From Actinomycetes bacterium (GTDB taxonomy: Bacteria > Actinomycetota > Actinomycetes > Mycobacteriales > Mycobacteriaceae), in NCBI GenBank assembly GCA_023432405.1, contig JAEYUQ010000005.1, positions 1 to 19,693 of the forward strand: a stretch of DNA of 19,693 nt, given 5' to 3'. Positions 13,895 to 19,693 of this stretch are shown here, piece by piece (position 1 is the stretch's first letter; the number at the start of each line of letters is the position of its first letter). The notes below the pieces were generated by a model. It had not been told where the DNA came from. It ran no database searches and worked only from the letters and a program-made list of their open reading frames with translations. The position numbers were made by a program, and so were the translations under genes.

Positions 13895-15094
13895 CTAGCA
13901 GATGCGCGGGAGGGGATCGCCAGCCAACATATCCACCATGCGAACACCGCCAAAGCCTGTAGACAGCACCACACTTCCAGCAGGTTCCGCCACAATTTCC
14001 CCACAGGAGGCTGCCTCGGGGGCGCCCGCCTGGTGCAAAGCATCCAACGTAGCGTCCACATCAGACTCTGCCACCACGGCAATAAAGGTGCCCTCATTGG
14101 CAAAATAGAGCGGATCAATGCCCAACATATCGCAGGCAGCCCGAGTCATGTCTCTGATGGGAATCTTGTGTTCTTGGAGGCTTACCCCCAGGCCGCTTTG
14201 ATGGGCCAGCTCATTGAGTACGGTGGCCACGCCGCCTCGGGTGGCGTCCCTCATCCAGCGAGGTGTCACCACGCTATACAGTGCCTGTACCAGGGAGCTT
14301 ACTTCCCTGGTGTCTGATGTCACGGGGGCCTGAATGGCTAGATCTCCGCGGGCTAGCATCACGGCTACACCGTGATCTGCAATGGGGCCAGACACAATCA
14401 CCCGATCCCCTACCTGCACATTCTTGAAGGACGTGCTGCGCCCAACAGGAATCACACCAATACCTGAGGTGTTAATAAAGATCTGATCCGCAGCTCCCTT
14501 GGCCACCACCTTGGTATCTCCGGTAACAATCTTCACTCCAGCCCGCTGCGCAGCCTCATGCATATCTTCCACTACGCTGCGCAGCACCGAGATTTCTAAC
14601 CCCTCTTCCAAGATGAAGCCCACGGAGATCACCTTCGGTATGGCACCCATCATGGAAAGGTCATTGACGGTTCCATTGATGGCCAAATCCCCAATAGAAC
14701 CGCCAGGAAATTGGATAGGGTTCACCACATAGGAATCTGTGGAATATGCCAGAGATGGACGCCCCCCAGTCTCCCCACCAGCCGAAGCACTGCCAATTTC
14801 CCCACCCGGAGCACTGCCAATTTCCCCACCCGGGGCAAAGCCCTCACACTCCTGCTCCCCCTCTAACCCCAGGGCCTCCAGGGAGAGAACAGCGGCGTCG
14901 CCACGGTCAGAGAGTTCCTCATTGCCATAGGCTTCATAAAACACTGCCTCCACCAGGGCAGCGGAGGATTTCCCGCCAGCTCCGTGCGGAAGAATAATGC
15001 GCTCATCTTTGAGGCGGAAGGGCCTCTCACGCACACGGTTGATGTTGGAAATAACGGTGTCAGAATCCTGGTTCAGACGGTTCTTAGGTTCCAT
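13895..15094 (-). CDS. hypE: HypE, carbamoyl-dehydrating maturation protein
   Basis: This 399-residue protein receives a carbamoyl group from HypF on its last residue and dehydrates it, with ATP, to a thiocyanate that supplies the CN ligands. The C-terminus GDPLPRIC ends in the essential Cys399. Other marks are the N-terminal LPHGAGGK (35-42), INGTVNDLSMMGA, VTGDTKVV and MRDATRGGVATVLNE. Residues about 77-111 form a Gly/Glu-rich insertion, part of it from a 24-bp DNA repeat, placed before the strand beginning AYSTDSYVV. Residues 1-28 are an N-terminal extension; a start further in is possible. The gene is on the opposite strand to both neighbours, so it is convergent with hypF and divergent from hypC. 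Confidence 0.95.
   Translation of the reverse strand: MEPKNRLNQDSDTVISNINRVRERPFRLKDERIILPHGAGGKSSAALVEAVFYEAYGNEELSDRGDAAVLSLEALGLEGEQECEGFAPGGEIGSAPGGEIGSASAGGETGGRPSLAYSTDSYVVNPIQFPGGSIGDLAINGTVNDLSMMGAIPKVISVGFILEEGLEISVLRSVVEDMHEAAQRAGVKIVTGDTKVVAKGAADQIFINTSGIGVIPVGRSTSFKNVQVGDRVIVSGPIADHGVAVMLARGDLAIQAPVTSDTREVSSLVQALYSVVTPRWMRDATRGGVATVLNELAHQSGLGVSLQEHKIPIRDMTRAACDMLGIDPLYFANEGTFIAVVAESDVDATLDALHQAGAPEAASCGEIVAEPAGSVVLSTGFGGVRMVDMLAGDPLPRIC
14788..14835. repeat. 24-bp tandem repeat inside hypE
   Basis: Two 24-bp units (about 14788-14811 and 14812-14835), alike at most positions, encode the repeated Gly-Gly-Glu-Ile-Gly-Ser-Ala segment in the insertion of HypE. They keep the reading frame. 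Confidence 0.7.
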
Positions 15095-15145
15095 GTCTCA
15101 TCTTTTCTTCACAGCTCTTTGATAGTCTCTACAACAGTTTGTATG

Positions 15146-15151
15146 AAGGAG
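15146..15151 (+). promoter_or_regulatory. Ribosome binding site of hypC
   Basis: AAGGAG lies seven bases before the ATG at 15159. A TTGATA and a TATGAA spaced 17 bases apart (15119-15124 and 15142-15147) resemble a promoter, but using them would start the mRNA downstream of this site. The two readings therefore compete. Confidence 0.6.
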
Positions 15152-15158
15152 CTTAATC

Positions 15159-15428
15159 ATGTGTTTAGGCGTTCCAGCACAGATTGTAGAGATGGAAGAA
15201 GCTGGGCGGGCAACAGTCAGTATGAGTGGGGTCACCCGCAAGATCTCCATCGATCTTCTCCTGGGCGAGCCCCTCAGCGTGGGGGACTGGGTGTTGGTTC
15301 ACGTGGGCTTTGCGCTGAGCGTGATTGATGAGGAAGAAGCAGCGGTCACTCTCCAGCAAATTAAACAATTGGGCGCCAATACCTTTGAAGATGAGCTGGA
15401 CTCCTTTACCACCTCGGATATTGGGTGA
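15159..15428 (+). CDS. hypC: HypC, Fe(CN)2CO assembly chaperone
   Basis: This 89-residue chaperone holds the iron with HypD while its CN and CO ligands are built, then delivers it to the large subunit. It starts MCLGVPAQI, with the essential Cys2. It also has the family's short beta-barrel pattern, with GDWVLVHVGFALSVIDEEEA (about 42-61). Length is typical. It is divergent from hypE (64 bases between starts) and lies six bases before hypD, in the operon hypC-hypD-menE. Confidence 0.95.
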   Translation: MCLGVPAQIVEMEEAGRATVSMSGVTRKISIDLLLGEPLSVGDWVLVHVGFALSVIDEEEAAVTLQQIKQLGANTFEDELDSFTTSDIG

Positions 15429-15434
15429 TGTGCT

Positions 15435-16562
15435 GTGAAATTTGTGGATGAATTCCGAGATCCCGAGGACGCTCGTCGTCTCCTGGAGCGCATTGAAAAG
15501 GATGCTGCCAATCTGGATCGCACTGTGCATCTCATGGAGATCTGTGGCGGGCACACACACACTATTTATCGCTATGGCCTGGAGAATCTTCTGCCTGAGA
15601 ATATCCAGTTTGTGCATGGCCCAGGTTGTCCGGTGTGTGTCATTCCTATGGGACGCATTGATGACGGCCTGTGGCTTGCCGAGCAGCCGGATGTTATTTT
15701 GGCCACCTTCGGGGATCTTATGCGGGTGCCTGGTTCCCGGCTCTCTTTCCTGCAATCGCGCGCTGAAGGCAATGATGTGCGCTTTGTGTACTCCCCGCTC
15801 GATGCTTTGAAACTGGCAAAGGATAACCCTGACAAACAGGTGGTGTTCTTTGCCGTGGGCTTTGAAACCACTGCCCCTTCCACGGCTGCCACACTGTTGG
15901 CCGCCAAACAGCAGAACATCACCAATTTCTCTGTGTTCAGTAACCATGTGCGCCTGGAGCCTCCCATGAGGGTACTGGCTGATGACGGTAACACCGCCGT
16001 GGATGGCTTTATTGGCCCTGGCCATGTGGCCACCATCATCGGCACTGATGGTCTTGAGTTTTTGCCCACGGAGTATCAGCGCCCTGTGGTGGTGGCGGGT
16101 TTTGAGCCTCTGGATATTCTGCAATCTGTCGAAATGCTCCTGCGGCAGTTCCTTGAGGGGCGCGCGGAGGTGGAAAACCAGTACGCTCGTGTGGTTCGGC
16201 CGGAGGGTAACGCTGCTGCCATCCAGATGCTTAACCGTGTATTCACTCTCAGGGATACTTTTGAGTGGCGTGGCCTAGGCTGGATTCCTTATTCCGGGCT
16301 GGGAATCTCTGAGGAGTTTGCTGACTGGGACGCCGAGCGCAGATTCACGGTCCCTGGACAAGAGGTACCTGATCCTGTGGCCTGTGAGTGTGGCTCTGTG
16401 CTTACGGGCCGCATTAAGCCCTGGCAGTGCCGCGTGTTTGGTACCGCCTGCACTCCCGATACACCCATCGGTACTTGCATGGTGTCCCCGGAGGGAGCCT
16501 GCGCAGCGTACTACAACTTTGGGCGGCTTACTCGGGAAACCTCTGCGGCGGCGGCTCGCTAA
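15435..16562 (+). CDS. hypD: HypD, iron-sulfur scaffold for Fe(CN)2CO assembly
   Basis: This 375-residue protein is the scaffold on which, with HypC, the Fe(CN)2CO group is made. Conserved parts are MEICGGHTHTIYRYG (34-48, Cys37), HGPGCPVCVIP (61-71, Cys65 and Cys68), and FAVGFETTAPSTA. The C-terminal cluster-binding region contains CECGSVL, WQCRVFGTAC, GTCMVSPEGAC and YYNFGR. Length is normal. The start is a GTG at 15435, six bases after hypC. The stop at 16560-16562 touches the ATG of menE. Confidence 0.96.
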   Translation: MKFVDEFRDPEDARRLLERIEKDAANLDRTVHLMEICGGHTHTIYRYGLENLLPENIQFVHGPGCPVCVIPMGRIDDGLWLAEQPDVILATFGDLMRVPGSRLSFLQSRAEGNDVRFVYSPLDALKLAKDNPDKQVVFFAVGFETTAPSTAATLLAAKQQNITNFSVFSNHVRLEPPMRVLADDGNTAVDGFIGPGHVATIIGTDGLEFLPTEYQRPVVVAGFEPLDILQSVEMLLRQFLEGRAEVENQYARVVRPEGNAAAIQMLNRVFTLRDTFEWRGLGWIPYSGLGISEEFADWDAERRFTVPGQEVPDPVACECGSVLTGRIKPWQCRVFGTACTPDTPIGTCMVSPEGACAAYYNFGRLTRETSAAAAR

Positions 16563-17693
16563 ATGGGTGTTTTGCACGCACTTCCTGTTCCTCCGGGCAA
16601 TCCCATCCGCGTTCTCGACGCCCTGGATGTTGCCCTGTCTGGCCATGCGCAGTGGCTTCCTGTGCCTGAGCAGGATCATGCCCGCACGCAGCTGCTGTGT
16701 TCTACGCAGCGTGAGGGCGAGGAGATTGAAGATTCCATAGCCCTGGTGATGTGTACCTCTGGGTCTACTGGAACTCCCAAAGGTGCGCAGCTGACTGTTA
16801 GTAATCTCATGGCTTCTGCCCACGCCACGGAGGAACGCCTGGGCGGGCCGGGCCAGTGGCTTTTGGCTATGCCCGCTCATTACATTGCCGGAATGCAGGT
16901 TCTTATTCGCTCTGTGGTGGCGGGCACCAATCCGCGCTTTGTGGATCTCTCTCAGGGCTTCAGCGTGACCGAGTTTGCGGAGGAAACCGCCAATCTCACC
17001 GGCACGCGCAGGTACACCTCCTTGACCCCTATGCAACTGATGAAAGCCATGCGCACTCTTGCCGGGATTGACGCTTTACGCCTTTACGACGCCGTTCTCA
17101 TCGGCGGTGCGCCTCTTCCTGCGGAGGAACGCCGAGCCGCCCAGGAGTTGCGCATCAATGTGGTCACCACCTACGGCTCTTCTGAGACTTCTGGGGGTTG
17201 TGTCTATGACGGAACTCCTCTGCCGGGGGCAAAGGTGCGCCTAGATGGAGACACTATTATGCTGGGCGGGCCCATGATTGCCCACGGTTACCGAAATGCC
17301 CCTGAGCATGAAGCATTCACAGAACCTGGATGGTTTCGTACCTCAGATACAGGCTTCCTGGAGGATGGTGTGCTCACCGTGACGGGGCGCCTGGACACCA
17401 TTATTGATACAGGTGGCCTCAAGGTACATCCTGAGGTCATAGAGCAGGCAATCTTGTGTGTGCCGGGTGTGCAGGCGGTGTGTGTGGTGGGAATTCCTCA
17501 TCATAGATACGGTCAGGCCGTAGCTGCGGCTTACCAGGGCACTGCCACCATCCCAGACATTATGGATGGACTGTACTCTTTATCTCGCTGGCAGCTTCCC
17601 AAGGATGTGCGCCAGGTGGAGAAACTTCCTCTAACCCCCAGCGGCAAGGTAGATAGGCACGCTGTGCAGGAGATTTTCCTCAACGGCAAGTAG
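16563..17693 (+). CDS. menE: MenE, o-succinylbenzoate-CoA ligase
   Basis: This 376-residue enzyme joins CoA to o-succinylbenzoate, using ATP, in menaquinone synthesis. The ANL-superfamily motifs are clear: the P-loop-like TSGSTGTPKG (about 62-71), TYGSSETSGG (about 203-212), WFRTSDTGF (about 257-265), GRLDTIIDTGGLKV (about 276-289) and the catalytic lysine in TPSGKVDR near the end. Its length matches actinobacterial MenE, which is shorter than the E. coli form. It starts directly after hypD with no gap, so it is probably co-transcribed with hypC and hypD. Menaquinone is the expected electron acceptor of a HyaC-linked hydrogenase, so the linkage makes functional sense, although men genes elsewhere usually sit together. 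Confidence 0.92.
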   Translation: MGVLHALPVPPGNPIRVLDALDVALSGHAQWLPVPEQDHARTQLLCSTQREGEEIEDSIALVMCTSGSTGTPKGAQLTVSNLMASAHATEERLGGPGQWLLAMPAHYIAGMQVLIRSVVAGTNPRFVDLSQGFSVTEFAEETANLTGTRRYTSLTPMQLMKAMRTLAGIDALRLYDAVLIGGAPLPAEERRAAQELRINVVTTYGSSETSGGCVYDGTPLPGAKVRLDGDTIMLGGPMIAHGYRNAPEHEAFTEPGWFRTSDTGFLEDGVLTVTGRLDTIIDTGGLKVHPEVIEQAILCVPGVQAVCVVGIPHHRYGQAVAAAYQGTATIPDIMDGLYSLSRWQLPKDVRQVEKLPLTPSGKVDRHAVQEIFLNGK

Positions 17694-17694
17694 A

Positions 17695-17727
17695 AAGGCC
17701 CCCAAGATTTCTCTTGGGAGCCTTGTT
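17695..17727. terminator. Terminator hairpin after menE
   Basis: The arms at 17695-17707 and 17712-17724 form a 13-bp stem with one mismatch and a four-base loop, followed by GTTATTA on the plus strand. The A-run before the stem gives a weak T-run on the minus strand too. It lies just after the menE stop and probably ends the hypC-hypD-menE transcript; it may also help end the convergent surface-protein transcript. Confidence 0.8.
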
Positions 17728-17799
17728 ATTATCAGCGTCTACCAGCCGTATCCAGCAGACAACCTGGTGCTACCTTCAGCAGGTAGCGTGACCAGATTT

Positions 17800-19693
17800 C
17801 TAATCAACCTGCGAGGGCATATCGCCTGCCAAAACGGTAGGACCAGACGGCACATTCGAAATCGCAACACGCTGAGCCGTCGGTGTACGAGCAGCACCCA
17901 CAGCCTGGCTCACCGGAGCCGAAGTCTTCGCCGTAGACCCCGCCACAGCACGCCGCGACGACGACACCGTAGATACCTTCGGCGAGGACACCGTCTTCGA
18001 GGAGACCGCCTGGGCCACAGGAGTCTGCACCCCCACAACCACACCCGAGGAATCCACCTTCGGCGTCGACACTGTTGTCCTCACCGACTCACCAGACTCC
18101 CCAGCAGGAACAGAAATCCTCGCCGACCCCGACACCGAAGCAGTCTGCGCCTTCGGAGTCCTAAACGTCGTCACATTCACCTGGCCCGTAGGCTTACCCT
18201 GCCCATCAACCACCTCACCGGTCAGCACATACTCAGTATCAGGCCTCAAATTCTCGTAGCGCACATCAGCAGAAATAACATCACCCTTCTTCTCCGACAC
18301 CGACTCCACCCTGGGTGACCCAGGAACAGAAGACGGAGCAGTAGACGGCACAAACGCAGTCGACGACGACACAACATCCGGCAACACCACAGCAGACGAC
18401 ACCCGAGAAGACGTCACATCCTGCTTCACCGGAAGCGACGACGACGTTACAGGCGTCGTCGGCGTTGTCGGTGTCGTTGTCGGGGTAGAAGACGAAGGCG
18501 TTGTCGGTGTTGTAGGCGTTGTCGGTGTTGTTGTAGACCCCTGCTGATCCGGCAACACCATATCCTTACCCGGAGTCGTAGTCGGCACGAACTCGCGGGT
18601 CACGGTCTGGGCCTTGTCCTCAATGTCGTGGTGAATGGCCACCACATCAGAAGCAACACCCTCAGGAAGCCCCTCAGCCTTATTCTTCACAGCCACATCA
18701 TCCGTGGAGGTCAAGGTTTCAAACACCACAGCAGACTGGCCAGCCTTAACCTTGTCAGCACCCGGTACCTTCACCTCAACCATGCCCGCAACAGACCCAT
18801 CCTGGGCCTTCTTAAAGTTCTGCAAGCCATTCTTGTCGGCCACAAACTCAACAGGTGTGTCCGTTTCACCCAACACATCACCCCGAGACACACCCGAGGT
18901 CTCGTCATCACCCTTGGCCACCAACTGGCCCGTCAACTGATAGGTAGCACCCTCAACCAGGCCCGTCATAGTCACAACATCACGCACCACCCCAGCATCC
19001 GTATCCGTCAACTCGGCCTTCGTAGACACCACAGGCGACAGCTTCGGCGTATGGGCGTTAGCCTCATCCTTATTCGACTCCACAGACACAGACTCGGTAC
19101 CCTCCGGGGCCCCCTCAGGCACCACAGTCTTACCCTGGGCACCGGCCACATCACGATGCTGCCAGCCAGCAGGCAAAGTAGTGCCCTCAGGAAGAACAAC
19201 CTCAACCGTAAACTGCTTCATCTCACCGACAGCCAAAGACTCAATAGTTGTGCCTACAAGAGCCTTATCAACAGCATCCTGCACCACCTCGGCAAGATCC
19301 CCATCCACACTGGTATCCACACTGTCGGTAACAGTGACATCCTTCACATCCACATCCCCGGTATTTTGCACCTGGAACGTCAACTCAAACGACGATGAAC
19401 CAGAAGAAAGCTCCACCGACGACGCCTCATGGGCCGCAAGCTTATCCCCCCGAGGATCAGCAGGCTCGTTGACATCCCGCACATCATCAGCATCCTTACC
19501 ACCCAAAAGCTTCTTCAACTGCAAAGCAGGATTAGTCGGCTCAGGAGCAGGTGCAGGCTTGCTCACCGTCTGGGCCTCATCATTAATATCCTTGTGCTCA
19601 GCAATCGTCTGGGCAGAACCATCAGGATTCGTCGACCCATCAGGATTCACCTCCACAGAAGTCAAGGTTTCAAACACCACAGCAGAGGTACCA
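17800..19693 (-). CDS. VaFE/T-Q ester-domain surface protein, 5' end outside window
   Basis: At least 631 residues are visible; the frame is open through the right edge, so the N-terminus and any signal peptide are missing. Counting from the GTG at 19680: the end of one VaFE (T-Q ester) domain (1-45, with VFETLTS and DINDEAQTV); a DUF11-like beta-sandwich (about 80-200, with FQVQNTGDVDVKDVTVTDSV); a full T-Q ester domain (about 214-360, with VFETLTS and DIEDKAQTV); a Thr/Pro linker (about 383-412); a third, degenerate domain (about 455-545); and a Ser-rich tail. Thr220 and Gln358 are the likely self-formed ester cross-link of the full domain (inference). The protein ends PSGPTVLAGDMPSQVD, with no LPxTG, membrane helix or basic tail. 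Such proteins are normally sortase-linked adhesins or pilins. Confidence 0.85.
   Translation of the reverse strand, partial: GTSAVVFETLTSVEVNPDGSTNPDGSAQTIAEHKDINDEAQTVSKPAPAPEPTNPALQLKKLLGGKDADDVRDVNEPADPRGDKLAAHEASSVELSSGSSSFELTFQVQNTGDVDVKDVTVTDSVDTSVDGDLAEVVQDAVDKALVGTTIESLAVGEMKQFTVEVVLPEGTTLPAGWQHRDVAGAQGKTVVPEGAPEGTESVSVESNKDEANAHTPKLSPVVSTKAELTDTDAGVVRDVVTMTGLVEGATYQLTGQLVAKGDDETSGVSRGDVLGETDTPVEFVADKNGLQNFKKAQDGSVAGMVEVKVPGADKVKAGQSAVVFETLTSTDDVAVKNKAEGLPEGVASDVVAIHHDIEDKAQTVTREFVPTTTPGKDMVLPDQQGSTTTPTTPTTPTTPSSSTPTTTPTTPTTPVTSSSLPVKQDVTSSRVSSAVVLPDVVSSSTAFVPSTAPSSVPGSPRVESVSEKKGDVISADVRYENLRPDTEYVLTGEVVDGQGKPTGQVNVTTFRTPKAQTASVSGSARISVPAGESGESVRTTVSTPKVDSSGVVVGVQTPVAQAVSSKTVSSPKVSTVSSSRRAVAGSTAKTSAPVSQAVGAARTPTAQRVAISNVPSGPTVLAGDMPSQVD
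18451..18534. repeat. Thr/Pro linker repeat in the surface-protein gene
   Basis: A 9-12 base GTTGTCGGT-like unit recurs in frame, encoding the Thr-Thr-Pro linker between domains of the surface protein. Such tracts are prone to length change by slippage. Confidence 0.7.

Noticed and set aside
15165..16124. Minus-strand open frame across hypC and hypD
   Set aside because: It is antisense to two well-conserved genes and has no recognisable motifs.
17767..18318. Arg/His-rich plus-strand open frame opposite the surface-protein gene
   Set aside because: The composition is a shadow of the Ser/Thr/Val-rich codons on the other strand, with no domain signal.

Overview
The window reads as a moderately GC-rich Actinomycetota chromosome. 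The clues are menaquinone biosynthesis (MenE), a likely leaderless promoter, a VaFE/T-Q-ester surface protein of the kind found in Corynebacterium-like bacteria, and actinobacterial TA families. I cannot name the species. Most of the window (about 5.1-17.7 kb) is a [NiFe]-hydrogenase locus. A minus-strand operon hypA-hypB-hyaA-hyaB-hyaC-hyaD encodes a group 1, Tat-exported, membrane-bound uptake hydrogenase with its cytochrome b and maturation protease. The other maturation genes lie alongside: hypF (+), hypE (-, inverted), then hypC-hypD (+), which run directly into menE (+). Together they would build the NiFe(CN)2CO site, export the enzyme, and pass electrons from H2 through cytochrome b to menaquinone. 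MenE contributes to making that quinone.

The left end (1-1620) holds a second, divergent hydrogenase large-subunit gene with no visible small subunit. It faces head-to-head with a second hypA, and the two start regions overlap. Next come an AAA+/DUF4143 ATPase gene (1726-2979), preceded by three 23-bp-spaced repeats and a likely leaderless promoter, and then a Panacea-Doc toxin-antitoxin pair (3004-3941, minus).

The stretch 3942-5148 is a small graveyard. It contains a frameshifted copy of the 3' end of hyaD, a broken HTH-antitoxin gene, and an 18-codon stump of a RelE/HigB toxin followed by its intact HTH antitoxin. It appears to be a zone of TA turnover abutting the 3' end of hyaD.

The right end (17800 to the edge, minus) is a surface protein with T-Q ester (VaFE) domains. 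Its 5' end lies outside the window, and it ends without an LPxTG sorting signal.

The most unusual feature is HyaC. A soluble N-terminal domain of about 180 residues, resembling the nucleotide-binding (N) domain of P-type ATPases such as KdpB, is fused in front of the usual four-helix cytochrome b. Several other hydrogenase-locus proteins (HyaA, HyaD, HypE, HypF) carry low-complexity insertions or tails, two of them built from short tandem DNA repeats.
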